64,000 nucleotides of DNA from Liolophura sinensis (GCF_032854445.1 NC_088300.1:11377191-11441190), one strand, 5' to 3'. Positions 12,701 through 27,700 are shown, counted from the stretch's first letter. Made by a program: numbers and translations. The notes: generated from the sequence alone by a model not told the origin.

Positions 12701-15700
12701 ATTCTCCTCCGTCAATGCTCATTGACACCTCGTATCTGTTGTAGCACATGGTGTAACAAATCTCTATTGAATTGTATAATACATCATTGGCTCATCCCAT
12801 GTTTTAGGTTTTGGTGTTTCTATACCTGCTGTAGAAAATCTCCACTGCCATGATTATTGATATGGGGTTATTGTTTTATTTTCTGTGGTGCATTGTGTAG
12901 ATGGATTCACAGACAATTTACATAGTTTATGATGAAAGCAGGGTTAATAATCATTAATGGTTATCAGTACTGAGTAATCATTAAAAGTTAGCTTTAGTGA
13001 GTAATCACTAACAGTTATCAGTGGTGACTAATCAGTAACAGTTGTCAGTAGTGAGTAATCACTAACAGTTATCAGTGGTGACTAATCAGTAACAGTTGTC
13101 AGTAGTGAGTAATCACTAACAGTTGTCAGTAGTGAGTAATCACTAACAGTTGTCAGTGGTGACTAATCAGTAACAGTTGTCAGTAGTGAGTAATCACTAA
13201 CAGTTATCAGTGGTGACTAATCAGTAACAGTTGTCAGCAGTGAGTAATCACTAACAGTTGTCAGTAGTGAGTAATCACTAACAGTTATCAGTGGTGACTA
13301 ATCAGTAACAGTTGTCAGTAGTGAGTAATCACTAACAGTTATCAGTGGTGACTAATCAGTAACAGTTGTCAGTAGTGAGTAATCACTAACAGTTGTCAGT
13401 AGTGAGTAATCACTAACAGTTGTCAGTAGTGGGTGAGTAATCAGTAACATTTGGCAGTAGTGAGTGAGTAATCAGTGACATTTATCAGCAGGGAGTAATC
13501 AGTATCGGTTATCACCAGTGAGTAATCCGTAACAATTTTGAGCAGTGAATAATCAGAAACAGTTCTGAGTAGTGAGTAATGAGTAAAACTTATCAGCAAT
13601 GAGTAATCAGTAACAAATGTCAGCTACGATTAATCAGTAAAAGGTATCAGCTGTGAGTAATCAATGACGGGTATTAGCGGTCAGTAATCAGTAATGGTTA
13701 TCAGCAGCGAGTAATTAGTAAAAGTTGTCAACAATGAGAAGTCAGTGACAGATATCAGCAGTGATTAATCAGTAAAAGCTATGAGCGGTGAGTAATCAGT
13801 GACGTTATGAGCGGTGAGTAATCAATAATCGCTATCAGCAGCAAGTAATTAGTAAAAATTGTCAACAGTGAGAAATTAGTGACAGATATCAGCAGTGATT
13901 AATCAGTAAAAGGTATTAGGAGTGAGTAATCAGTGACGGCTATGAGCAGTGAGTAATCAGTAATGGTTATCAGCAGCGAGTAATTAGTAAAAGTTGTCAG
14001 CAGTGAGAGATCAGTGACAAATATCAGCAGTGATTAATCAGTAAAAGGTATTAGGAGTGAGTAATCAGTGACGGGTATGAGCGGTAAGTAATTGGTAAAA
14101 GTTATCATCAGTGAGAAATCAGTGACAGATATCAGCAGTGATTAATCAGTAAAAGGTATTAGCGGTGAGTAATCAGTGACGGGTATGAGCGGTAAGTAAT
14201 CGGTAAAAGTTATCATCAGTGAGAAATCAGTGACAGATATCAGCAGTGATTAATCAGTAAAAGGTATTAGCGGTGAGTACATGTAAATCATAATCATCCA
14301 GATGGTTCTTGTACACTATGTGAGCAGATGTGTATAAGTATAGTTATATACAAGTGTATAGACAAATACATGTAGCTGTAAAAGCAATGAGCAACTGTTA
14401 TTGGTGTCAATCACTCTGACCACTGTGTGATGGGTAAAGTTGTATAACCATACAAATTGTTACCTTATCTTGCAGGTAGCAATCATAATGACAGCTATAT
14501 GATAATGAGTACAGTTGTATAACCATACAAATTGTTACCTTATCTTGCAGGTAGCAATCATAATGACAGCTACATGATAATGAGTACAGTTGTATAACCA
14601 TACAAATTGTTACCTTATCTTGCATGTAGCAGTCATATTGACTGCTACATGATAATGAGTACAGTTGTATAACCATACAAATTGTTACATGACAATGAGT
14701 ACAGTTGTATAACCATACAAATTGTTACTTTATCTGATATATAAAGTACACAAATATAGATATGACAAAAATATTTTGACAGTGGTTTTACACTGTGCAT
14801 GCAAGTCTTGGCTTCAGCTGACTGGTATTAACTGTGTGTTTTGTTTGTTGACAGTGGTAAAGCCCCAACATGGAACCCAGGTGAGTTCAAGCCTTGCTAC
14901 TTCGTACATGTATCTCCAACAAATAAAAACTGCCATAAAGGCACATAATGACGGTATTGTCATGAATGTGCAGGTATCGGCTGTGCTAGTATTATCCCTA
15001 CTCACTACACATCTTAAAGACTTCAGAACTTCAGGAAAAGCGTACAGATTATTTCAGCACAACTGTTTTGTGCAGATAACCAATCCTCTGTAGCGACTTC
15101 AGCTATGGAGTCTGGTAAAGATTGATATATTTTGAGTTTCCTTTCAAAGAGAATGAGTAAACTCTAAAGCACTTATGTTTTGCAGGATTCATGGACTTTG
15201 TTGTATTGCTAGAAGCACATTTATTTTTTTACAGTCAAACATGAATGAATGCAGAGGTTACTGTATTGTAAAACTGAATGACGAGCTTTATTAAGTCACT
15301 ACTAGCGTACATGTATAAAAATTTGGGGAAATTTTGTTTCATTCTGTAGGACAGTGAATTTCTTTTAGCTTTGCTGTTCTTAGGAGTGTAAGTGTGACTG
15401 TGACATGATGTTGACATAATTGTGACATAATGTTGGTTTGACTGTGATGTAATAAGTAAGTTGGAGTTCACATTGACATGATGTAGGTGTGACTGTGACA
15501 TGATGTTGACATAATTGTGACATAATGTTGGTTTGACTGTGATGTAATAAGTAAGTTGGAGTTCACAGTAACATGATGTAGGTGTGACTGTGACATGATG
15601 TAGGTATGACTGACATAATGTAAGTGTGGCTGTGATGTTTCATATAAGTGGGAGTTCACAGTGACATGATATAGGTGTGACTGTGACATGATGTAGGTGC

Positions 15701-18700
15701 GACTGTGACATTTCGTATAAGTTGGAGTTCACAGTGACAAGATGTAGCTCTGACTGTGACATGATGTAGGTATGACTGTGACATTTCATGTAAGTTGGAG
15801 TTCACAGTGATGTGAAGAAGGTTTGACTGTGACATGATGTAAGTGTGACGTTTCATATAAGTGTGAGTTCACAGTGACATGATATAGTTGTGACTGTGAC
15901 ATGATGTAGGTGTGACTGTGACGTTTCACGTAAGTTGGAGTTCACAGTGACGTGAAGTAGGTGTGACTGTGACGTTTCACGTAAGTTGGAGTTCACAGTG
16001 ACGTGAAGTAGGTATGACATTGCACAGATTTTTGTGATTGAAATGTTGTCGTGGTTGTAGCCATTGTATTTATGCATGACTTGTTTTGTTTCTGATCGTG
16101 TAAAGCTAAGCGGGGTAAGTCTCTTCTGTGTCTCTAAAGCTCGTTGTTTTATTGTGTGGCTGGGTGATTTGTCACTGTTTAATTATAACCGAATCAGAAT
16201 TGGATTATTCTGACTGGCTTCTGGTGACATGAAGGAGGCTCAGGGTGATTTTAACCTTGGTTTAATTGGAGTGACGTTTGTGTGTGTAAAATTTTGGTGG
16301 CATTTTTTCAAATGTGCATTTTAAATATAAAAATAAGCTGAGTGTCTGCAGAATTTGCCGTCTGCATGGCTTTTTTGCAAATTACCATTGGTATTATGTG
16401 TGTTGTCTCTCAGAACTAGAATTTCACAAGCCTAAAGTTGTTTTCATGTTTTTTTTTTACTTTCGCACTTCAGTTTCTAGTGTGAACACTTGTATACATG
16501 TACTTGCATGCACTTCTTTGTTTAAGAGTGTTTCATTGGCTCTCCCCTTTCCACCTTTCCAAAGCTGTGTTTCATTGGTTGTTGACTTACCACCTGACTG
16601 TCCTAAGCTGTGTTTCATTGGCTATTGACTTACCACCTGACTGTCCAAAGCTGTGTTTCATTGGTTGTTGACTTTAATACCACCTGACTGGCCAAAGCTA
16701 TGTTTCATTGGCTGTCCCCATACTTCAAACTGTGTTCATGGGCTCTCCCCCTACAACTGGACTGTCCAAAGCTGTGTCTTATGGTGTGTACACCTCATGC
16801 ACATGTCTTGGATTTCTTTCTGGACTTCTGTGAGATTCGCACATTAGTTTTCTGTGGTTAAACAACTGAAAATGCCCTTTTTGTACAGTTTGTACATACA
16901 TTTATACCATAGTAAAAGTATGGAAGGAAAAATCTTCCAAAGGCTCTGGTTGTTGGTTCCAAATGTCTGCTCAGATTAGAAGTGTCCCCTCAGATTTTAA
17001 TTGTTCCCTCAGATTACAAATTCCCCTCAGATTTTAAGTGTCCTCTCAGATTACAAATATCCCCTCAGATTGCAAAAAGTGTCCCTTCAGATTATACGCA
17101 TCCCCTCACATTACAAGTTTCACTTCACATTACAAGTGTCCCATCACATTACAGGTGTCCCCTCACATTACAGGTTTCCCCTCACACTACAAGTGTCTCC
17201 TCACATTACAAGTGTCTCCTCACATTACAAGTGTCTCATCACATTACTAGTGTCTCCTTACATTACTAGTGTCTCCTTACATTACAACTGCTTCCTCACA
17301 TTACAACTGTTCCCTCACATTACCAGTGTCTCCTCACATTACAACTGTTCCCTCACATTACCAGTGTCTCCTCACATTACAACTGTCCCCGTAAGTAGGA
17401 AGGCCTGACAGCAGCTTGCGGATGTTTGCTGGCTGCTGTCGTATAAAAGTGAAATATTCTTGAGTATTGCGTAAAACACCAATCAAATAAATCAAATAAG
17501 TACAACTGTTCCCTCGCATTACCAGTGTCTCCTCACATGACAACTGTTCCCTCACATTACCAGTGTCTCCTCACGTTACAAATGTTCCCTCACGTTATAA
17601 GTACACAACCTTAAAAATTGTCCTGCCATTTTTTCAGAAACGATCTGTTTTACATCTTTGGTGCTTCTATTAAGATTCCAATGTTAGTGCTGGCCATTTA
17701 GATGAGAGAAAAATGAAGGAAAGAGCTCTGTAAGAATTTTATGTGACTGTTATATGTATATGAGAGATCTAATTTCTCTTGAGTATTGTACTTTTAAATG
17801 AGAGATATAATTTCTCTTGACTTTTGTACATTTAGATGAGAGATACCTGAAGATCTACCTGAAGGGAAGAGCTGTTCCATTCTACGCCCCATCATCGTAC
17901 AAAGATGTCCAGGTGGAAAAGCAAGCCCCACCCCCTAGTGAGAAACTTCAACTAGAATGGGTGTATCCTTTCCCGTGAACAGAATATTTATCATGTTCAT
18001 AGTTTCAGGTACATGTAGTAGAGGTTCATTGAGAAATGAAAGGAAATGGCCAAGAGCTCCCTCCTCTTTACCCAATCCCAGCCCTTCTGCCCAATCCCTC
18101 TACCCAAACCCTCTTTCAGTCCTCTCTTCCCAACTCATCTACCAGCCCCATCTGCCAATCCCCTCTGCGACTGCTCTCTACCCAAATCTCCACCAGTCTC
18201 TACCCAATCCCTGTCACTGCCCTCAACTAATCTCATCAACTTAATCCCTCTGTCATCCCCCTCTACCCAATCCCTCTGACACATTATATACCCTATCCCT
18301 CTGTCAGTCTCATCTAGCCAATCCCTCTGTCAGTCTCATCTATCCAATCCCTCTTTCAGTCTTATTTACCTAATCCCTCTGTCAGTCTCATCTACCCAAT
18401 CCCTCTGTCTCATCTACCCAATCCCTCTGGCAGTCTCATCTACCCAATCCCTCTGTCAGTCTCATCTTCCCAATCCCTCTGTCAGTCTCATCTACCCAAT
18501 CCCTCTGGCAGTCTCATCTACCCAATCCCTCTGTCATTCTCATCTACCCAATCCCTCTGGCAGTCTCATCTACCCAATCCCTCAGTCTCATCTGTCCAAT
18601 CCCTCTGTCAGTCTTATCTACCCAATCCCTCTATTTTCTCCTGAGCATGCTAGTCTCCTGCTGGGCATGGTGATCGTCTGCTGGATACATTTGTCTTCTG

Positions 18701-21700
18701 CTGAGCACAGTCTCATCCACCCAATTTCTCAGTCAGTCCCCTCTACCCCTACCCAATCCCTCTGTTAGTCTCATCCACCCAATTTCTCTGTCAGTCAACT
18801 CTACACAGTCCCTCTGTCAGTCCCCTCTACCCTTACCCAACCTCTCTGCCAGCCCTCTCTACCCAACCTCTCTGCCAGCCCTCTCTACCCAGCCCCTCAG
18901 CCAGTCGTCCAGGCACGTCTATCTTTGCTTGTCTCCTCTACTATCTCACACAACCCTACCCCCTGCTAGTCTTGTATGCTAAGCTCGCACCATCCCACCC
19001 CCCTGCTATTGTCCTCTGCTAAGTCCCACTACTCCACCCCTCTCCCAGGCTCCTCTAAACAATCCCCTTGCATGTCCCCTCTACCTGGTTTGACAGTCCC
19101 CTCAACCCAGTCCATCTGCCAGTCCCTTCTTACCCATTCCTTTGCCAGTCCCCAGTCCCACCACCCCCATGTTGGTCTCCTCTACCAGACTGCCCTACCC
19201 AACCTCCTCACTGTCCCACCTGTCTACCGGTCCCAGCTATCCCACTACCCTTCTCGTCTCCTCTGCTATGCCCCAGTATCACAGCCCCCTGCTAGCCCCC
19301 TCTATCAGGCCCAGTACACAAACCCCCTTCTAGTCTCCTCTGTCACACTCACTATCTAACCCCCCTGCTAGTCTCTTTTGGCAGTCACCAGTATTCCAGC
19401 CCCCTGCTGGTCTCCTCCACCAGACCTAGTACTCAAACCTCTTGCTAGTCTCCTCTACCATGCCCTACTACCTTGCTATTCTCCTCTATCAGGCCCACTC
19501 TGCCAATATCCTCTACTAAGCCCCACTATCCCAGTCCCCTGCTAGTCTCCTCAACCAGGCCTCAGTACCCCAAACCCCTGCTAGTGTCCTCTACTACTCC
19601 ATAGTACCCCACCCCTGTGCTAGTCTCCTTTACCAGTCTCCACAACCTCACCTGACTACTCCACACGCTAGGGAAGCGTAATGACCCAGGAGTCTCTCAT
19701 CAATGCGGTCGCTGTGAGTTCAAGTCCAGCTCATGCTGGCTTCCTCTCCGGCCATACTTGAGAAGGTCTGCTAGCAACCTGCAGATGGTCGTGGGTTTTC
19801 CCCCAGACTCTGCCTGGTTTCCTCGCACTATAATTCTGGCCGCCGTCATATAAGTGAAATATTCTCAGCTATAGATCCACCTTTACATGTACCTGCCAAT
19901 CCCCTTTGCCAGGCCCATAAATGTTGAATTATGTTGTGTACTATTGGGGTTGTCTTCTCGAGCACTGCAATATTTCTCCTTGATGGGCACTTCAGATATG
20001 GCTATCGTGGGCGAGACTGCAGATGTAATCTCTATTACCTGCCCACTGGTGAGATCGTGTACTTCACGGCCGCTGTGGTAGTGTTATACAATGTGGAGGA
20101 GCAGATGCAAAGGCATTACACTGGGCACACAGACGATGTGAAGTGGTGAGCACAGTGGTCTTCTGGATTCAGTGGTCTTCTGTTGAGCACAGTGGTCTTC
20201 TGCTGGATTCAGTGGTATTCTGCTGAGCACAGTGGTCTGCTGCTGAGCATAGTGGTCTTCTGATTGATTCAGTGATCTTTTGCTGGATTCAGTGGTCTTC
20301 TGCTGGATTCAGTGGTATTCTGCTCGGTTCAGTGGTCTTCTGCTGAGCACAGTGGTCTTCTGCTGACCACAGTGGTCTTCTGCTGGATTCAGTGGTTTTC
20401 TGCTGGATTCAGTGGTTTTCTGCTGAGAACAGTGGTCTTCTGCTGGGCACAGTGGTCTTCTGCTGGACTCAGTGGTCCTCTGCTGGATTCAGTGGTCTTC
20501 TGCTGGATTCAGTGGTCTTCTGCTGGATTCAGTGGTCTTCTGCTAAGCACAGCCGTATTCTGCAGAGCACAGTAGTTTTCAGCTGAGTTCCGTGGTCTTC
20601 TGCTTAGTACAGTCCCCATCTTCCAAGCACAGTGGTCTTCAGCTGAGTTCAGTGATTTTCAGCTGAGTTCAACAGTCTTCTTCTGAGCACTGTGGTCTTC
20701 TGCTGAGTACCAAGGTCTTCTGTGGAGCACAGTGGTCTTCTGCTGAGTACCAAGGTCTTCTGTGGAGCACAGTGGTCTTCTGCTGAGTACCAAGGTCTTC
20801 TGTGGAGCACCGTGGTCTTCTGTGGAGCACAGTGGTCTTCTGCTGAGTACTGTGGTCTTCTGCTGAGTACCAAGGTCTTCTGTGGAGCACCGTGGTCTTC
20901 TGTGGAGCACAGTGGTCTTCTGCTGAGTACTGTGGTCTTCTGCTGAGTACTGTGGTCTTCTGCTGAGTACTGTGATCTTCTGTGGAGCACAGTGGTCTTC
21001 TGCCGGGTACAGTGGTCTTCTCATGAGTACAGTGTTCTTCTCATGAGCACAGTGGTCTTCTGCTGGGTACTCTGGTTTTCTGTGTTGAATGAATGGCACA
21101 TGAAGAAAGACTAAAGATTTTGCATGGCTGGAGGACCCAGTGAAATTCACATGGCTTGGAAGACCCAGTGAAATTCACATGGCTCGGAAGACCCAGTGAT
21201 ATCAGTTAACTGCGTTTGTGGTAAATACAGTGTATGTATACATATGAAGTACTTGTTTTGTCCATGGGCGATACATTATATAGATGTTAGGTGTTTTGAA
21301 CATGTTCAGAGTTTTAAAAAAATGTGTTTTGTTTGTACAGCCTTGCTATTCATCCCGACAAGATTCGCATTGCCACAGGCCAGGTGGCAGGACATGACAG
21401 AAGGGAGGGGAAGGTAAGTGATTCTGCCTGAGAGGCCTGTAACTACTGCTGTCAAGAGGAGAAGGCCCCTTTCCTTCGGAAATATGGCACCCAGCACCCA
21501 GCACCCAAAGTTTCTTGTCTTTGTCTCCCAAAATTTGAAATTTTCCCAATCATAACCTGAAGTATTCCGTATGTTAAAATTATTAGCATTAAGTAAAATT
21601 ATTAGCATACACTATTCCTTTGTGGTACTTTGTTAAAAACAGTTCAGACTGAAAGAAAAACAAAGTGAAAGTCAACACTGTTGACTGCTTTGTACAGCCT

Positions 21701-24700
21701 CAAAGCCGCTCAGATTGTAAAACAATCAAGGACAAAAGATTGTTGACCAGTTTGTGCTTGTTAAAAGCGCTTCAGTGTGGCTTAATGTTGGCATGGACCA
21801 CACCTGCTAATTGTCTTTATAGCCTATACACATGCAATTCCCCCAATCTTAAATCATGTTAATTGTTATTGTCACCATTATGGTTCTTAAATTCCAGTTG
21901 TGTCAAATTCACATAACAATATGTCCCTTTCCAACATTCCTGAACCATTAGACGGTAGCTTCTCAGTTAAACCTTAATGATTTTACTGTTACACTTAGCA
22001 GAGAGTTGTTATCCCATGTCTAATTACAATTTCAAAAGTCTTGATTAAACTGGTACTATAATAAATCTAAATTTACTAAAGTTTACACACAGTTTCTATT
22101 ATATATTGAAAGCCAACCTAAATGTTATTCCTAAAAGTTATGTCTTTCACTGTCTGGAGAGAAAGTTTTAATATACATAGTTTTTGTATAACAATTGGTA
22201 ATTTATTTACGGATTAGTTTCCTAGTAAGATGTGAATTTTTTGGCCCAAGATATGAACTTTTTGGCCTAAAGTCTTGATGATTATGGATATTGTTTTTCC
22301 ACACTGTTGAACCTCACAGAGGGGAATTCCAGGTGGCAAGTCCAAACGGCTTCCAAGCAATTTAATGGTAGGCTGAACAAATTAACTCCACACTAGTATG
22401 TTTTTATTTTGTCAGTTTGTTTGTGATTGTCATTACCCATTCTAATTCACACCACAACCTGCCCAGAGCATCTGCATGAAATCTGTTGTATGTGTTGTAG
22501 TCACTATTTATACTGTTCTAAGAATGTGAAATTTGTCTTACACTCTTTGTTGACAAGATCACTATATCTTCTGTCATGGCTGTTGCATGATGGGAACTCT
22601 ACCTCCACCACACATGAACCAAGAAATATTCACAAATGTATAACAAACCATACAAAACCCTGACCAAATATCCCAGGAGCTTTAAATGTAACACATCAGT
22701 AAAGAATGAATATGGATCATCTTTAGGGGACCAGTGTGATAGATACCATGCTTTTATAACCAATGGCATGTGTCAGAAAGCACTTGTATGATGAGCTCAT
22801 GGCGTCACTACGGATACCTCATGTTAGAGCTCAAAGAAACAAAATAATGAGAAAAGAAAAAATGACTGTAGTCTAAAGACACCAGTTTGTAATAAGAGTT
22901 ATCACCAGTTTGTAACAACAGATATACCAGTTAGCATGGTCAGTTCATGAGTTTGTAGCAATGGTTATCACAGTTTTGCAGTAGCGGTAACCATCGGTCT
23001 GTAGTGATAAGAACATTACACACCAAACTCACAGTTATAATGGAGGAACTGATCAAAGTATTAGGTGTTAATTTATGTGGTGTTTATTTATTTTTTAACT
23101 TGCATGTTTATTATTGACTGTTATTCTAATTTGTTGGTTTGTGGTTTGGTTTGCTTCCTGTTGGCTGTTGTTATTGACCTGCTGTTGTCTAGAAGTTTCT
23201 CAAAGAACAGTTCAAAGATTCAAAATATGCTGAAGAACATTTCTTGTGGGTAAGTCAAATAAGGTAATAGTCCCAACTGTTAAAATGCTGAATGAAAATG
23301 TAAAATGCTTGAGGGTTATGAATCATTGACTTTTTAGTTGACGTATTCCATTCTATTCTTCAACCGCCCAGTCAGCAATTGAAGATTGACAGTATTCATT
23401 GTCCTGTATAACATTTGTTTTGTGGATTAGAGAAACTGTTTATTAAATTGTAATGATTGTTCTACCATACTGAAACTGAGATTGTAAATTGTCTCTGTCA
23501 AAAGAAGAAAACATTAGACAACTGTTTTTTAATTCTTTAATTGTTTGACGTGTTACTTATTTGACCTGGGCTGTGGATCTGTAAATCCATGGGTACACCT
23601 GTACTTACACATGTAGTTTGCATCTTGCCTTTAGAGATAATCAGGGTTAGGGTAAATCCCAATGGAAGAGGTATTTTTGAACTTTGTGTTGAATTTAACG
23701 TTATTCAAAGTACTCAGCGATATATGGTAATCTGGTGCTCAAGTATTACAAGAGTATCATATACACTGTTTATGTGTTTGAGCTAAGAGATCTGGGCTGG
23801 TATTTGTACCTGTGCATGCCTACAACCAGTATCATATCACCAGAACTGTGCCATGTGCCACTGCTGCAATTCTTCAGCCTTTTTGGCATGTTTGCAATGT
23901 GTTCAATAAAGCTTACTCTGATGACTTTTTATATATGAATCGCACTATAAGCTGCTCGCTCTTAGGAAATGCATTGGGCCTCCATGTCCGAGGGGGCTGG
24001 CATGCCAGCATGGCACAATGACATAGGATCCTCTCATGATTGGGGTCGCTGTGAGTTCAAGCCAAGCTCATGTTGGCTTACTCATCGGCCGTATGTGGGA
24101 AGGTCTTGCAGCAACCTGCAGATGATCGTGAGGTCCCCCAGGGCTTTGCCTGGTTTGCCCCCACCATGATGCTGGCCGCCATCTTATAAGTGGAATATTC
24201 TTGAGTAAGGCATAAAACAGCAATGAAATAAATAAATAAATCTTATGAGGTACAATATAGAATACATCTACATGTAAAAATATTACAGTCGCATGTCCAG
24301 ATCTGGCATTCGGTGTAATTGTCTATGTAATCATTATAAGCCACATGTACAGGTTTGAGACTTTGTGTAACTGACTGTAGAATCATTACAGTCACATGTC
24401 CAGATCTGGCATTCGGTGTAATTGTCTATGTAATCATTATAAGCCACATGTACAGGTTTGAGACTTTGTGTAACTGACTGTAGAATCATTACAGTCACAT
24501 GTCCAGATCTGGCACTCGGTGTAATTGTCTATGTAATCATTACAGCCACATGTTCAGGTTTGGAACTTTGTGTAACTGACTGTAGAATCATTACAGTCAC
24601 ATGTCCAGATCTGGCACTCGGTGTAATTGTCTATGTAATCATTATAAGCCACATGTACAGGTTTGGGACTTTGTGTAACTGACTGTAGAATCATTACAGT

Positions 24701-27700
24701 CACATGTCCAGATCTGGCACTCGGTGTAATTGTCTATGTAATCATTATAAGCCACATGTACAGGTTTGGAACTTTGTGTAACTGACAGTAGAATCATTAC
24801 AGTCACATGTCCAGATCTGGCACTCGGTGTAATTGTCTATGTAATCATTATAAGCCACATGTACAGGTTTGGAACTTTGTGTAACTGACAGTAGAATCAT
24901 TACAGTCACATGTCCAGGTCTGGCACTCGGTGTAATTGTCTATGTAATCATTATAAGCCACATGTTCAGGTTTGGAACTTTGTGTAACTGACAGTAGAAT
25001 CATTACAGTCACATGTCCAGATCTGGCACTCGGTGTAATTGTCTATGTAATCATTACAGCCACATGTACGGATTTGGGACTCTGTTAGTCTCAACACTCT
25101 CCAGGTTGTGGGGATCGGGGAGTTTGACCGGGCCGTATGTTGTGTTTCCTTCTCCAAAGTGGTGAGCCAACAACTATTTCAATGTCATTTTTTGAAGCAG
25201 GTGTATTTTGACATCAAAATATACAGATACCTTGTTTTTAAGTTATAAAGATAAAACTGTGATTAAAATAAAAACATGTATTGGTGTTCTGTTCGTATAT
25301 GTAAGCAAAGTTGATCTCACAGTTAAGTCATCCTCAGGAGGAATTTGCCTCGATCGTGAAACATGCTACAGCTGTACTATGTATATATACTGTGTAGGTA
25401 AACGTGCACAAGGGGACCTGGAAAAGTATCAGTAACAAACATATCTGACGAGAGACATGGCAGTTATTAACATTTATGGTGATGTTGTAGCATGTTTTAA
25501 TGTCAGTTGAACTGGTAATGAGGAATATGCTCTAATTCATGAATGGTTTCTGACCTATGTCTAGACACTCTCTTTGAAAGAAAAATTGAAAGTCAGTGTA
25601 TTTGGTGGTAATGTTTTTCACCTTATCAAGTGGAGGTCATGAGTACTAACTTGTATATACATGTATGTGTATTTTGCTAGGGATGAGGTCACCTGTATAT
25701 AATATACGTATTTTGCCATGACAGGCATCAGCAATAGTAACTTGTATATTTGTTTTTTGCCAGGATGGAGGTCATCAGTTAGTAGCAGTGGATGAGGCAA
25801 ATGAACATGTCATTTCCATTTGGGACATCTCGCGCGATAAAGCCCACAAAGTTACCGAGACGAAGGTAAGAAATTACATATAACTTATAAAATCGGTGTG
25901 GAATGAGTTGACAAGCTTTCAGACAAACAGACTGTTTACTAGCTTGGTTATGATAGAGACACGTGTAATAGAGATGGACTGAATTTTTATTTCGCTGTAG
26001 TAATGCAGTTCTGCATGTCAACTAAAATGCTTCCTAAATATGGATCTAACACAAAAAAAAAACAATGGGCCTCTTTTGATTTTATTTTTGTTTTGTATAC
26101 AAATGTAGGCTCAGTTTTATTTGGAGAACTTATTTACGTCTGAAGATGTGTTTAAAGTACATCGAGGGTTGAAGCCATCTGGTACTGCTCTAGCTTCCCA
26201 GCTGACATACATCTATTACACGTATCTTCCTTGTATACAGAGAGCAGGTTGTGCCACAAGACTTTGTCAGACAAAGCTGCTTCCATTCACTCCTACGCTC
26301 CAGGTTCCCATCTGACATTACATGTATCTCCAATGTTTTTGTGTGTTTTGATGCAGAGTTCCACTGAGCCTGTGCTAGCGGCGGAGTTCCACCCGTCCGA
26401 AAAGACCAGTGTAGTCACATGTGGCAAAGGCCAGATTTCCTTCTGGACCATCGATGGCGGCACACTGACAAAGAAATTGGGCATTTTTGATGTAAGTGTA
26501 TAGGCTGATTTTACAATGTTATAACATTATCGTCAGTGTGACATTTTGTTTGACAGCCATTTTATTTACATAGTAAGGCAAGGTATTTCTATGGTACAAG
26601 GGAATTGTCCAGACTATACATACACAGTTTATGCAGATGTGTATGGTTGCATTTATTGTAGTGTGCATTCAATGGTAAATTTAACTTGAGACCTTGCAGG
26701 CCTGCAAATAAATAGCCTGACAAAGTGCCACACAGAGCTCAAATGTAAATAACCTGGGTAATCTTAATGACACTAGCTGGATTGAATGGGTTTTGAAATT
26801 TGTCAGCCATGCAGGCCTGCCTTGGTTATACAGTTGATTTCATCAACCTCTCAAATCACTGGCTAAACTTCTGTGTGTAGGAGATAATTGAATCATTTAT
26901 CAACTCCAATGAGCAAGCTACCTTTTTCTATAATCAATAATCTCTTCATATACATTTTCAGACATTGATATCATAGTATTATTCCATACAATATCAAAAA
27001 ATTGAGTGGCATTAGATAATTGGATACGTTAACAAAACAGTACTGTTATATACCATATTTTGGTTCCGGATTATATGTATCCAAGCTTTTGAGGTGTTTT
27101 GTACAGATTTGACAGTTTTATTGACCTGCTGAACTTCACTTGTCTAACGTTTATGTCTGTCCCTACAGAAACATGAAAAACCCAAGTACGTCTTGTCACT
27201 GGCATTCACAGATAATGGTGACACAATCACAGGAGACTCGAATGGCAACATCTTCATTTGGGGCAAAGGTAAGATGTCACTCAAGACGGATGTGTAGTGA
27301 TCATTCTGGATGTTTGACCACTAAATACAAGGTACTTCTTTATGAATTCTGCATGTCCAAATACAGATAATTGCTGTGATTATCCTTTAATAAATAAAAT
27401 GTTGTTGTAAACTGTTATATTTCTTGTGCTTCTGTGATATTTTTAAATACTTTTTGTTCTTTTAAATTCTTTTATAGAATGGGAAAATTTGGATGTGCTG
27501 GTGCTTAACTGTGAAGTCATTTTCAGTGAAATCCTCGTCCTGTGGTTGATATTTGATATTTGATTTTGATATTCTCTACCCTCTGTTTTATATTTGATAT
27601 TATCTGCTTTTCATTTTGTATTAAATGTTATCTCTTCTCTTTTATATTAAATATTATTTGCCTTCTGTTTCCTATTCACTAGGTGGAAACCGCATCACTC

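Noticed and set aside
16080-16125. Extra EML exon ending GCTAAGCGG before GTAAGT
   Set aside because: No matching acceptor at a workable distance, and the flanking exons already join in phase without it.
23190-23255. Extra EML exon (KFLKEQFKDSKYAEEH-like frame before GTAAGT)
   Set aside because: The flanking exons (21413 to 25060) already join in phase 0 with conserved sequence. An optional exon cannot be excluded, but nothing in the EML family matches it.
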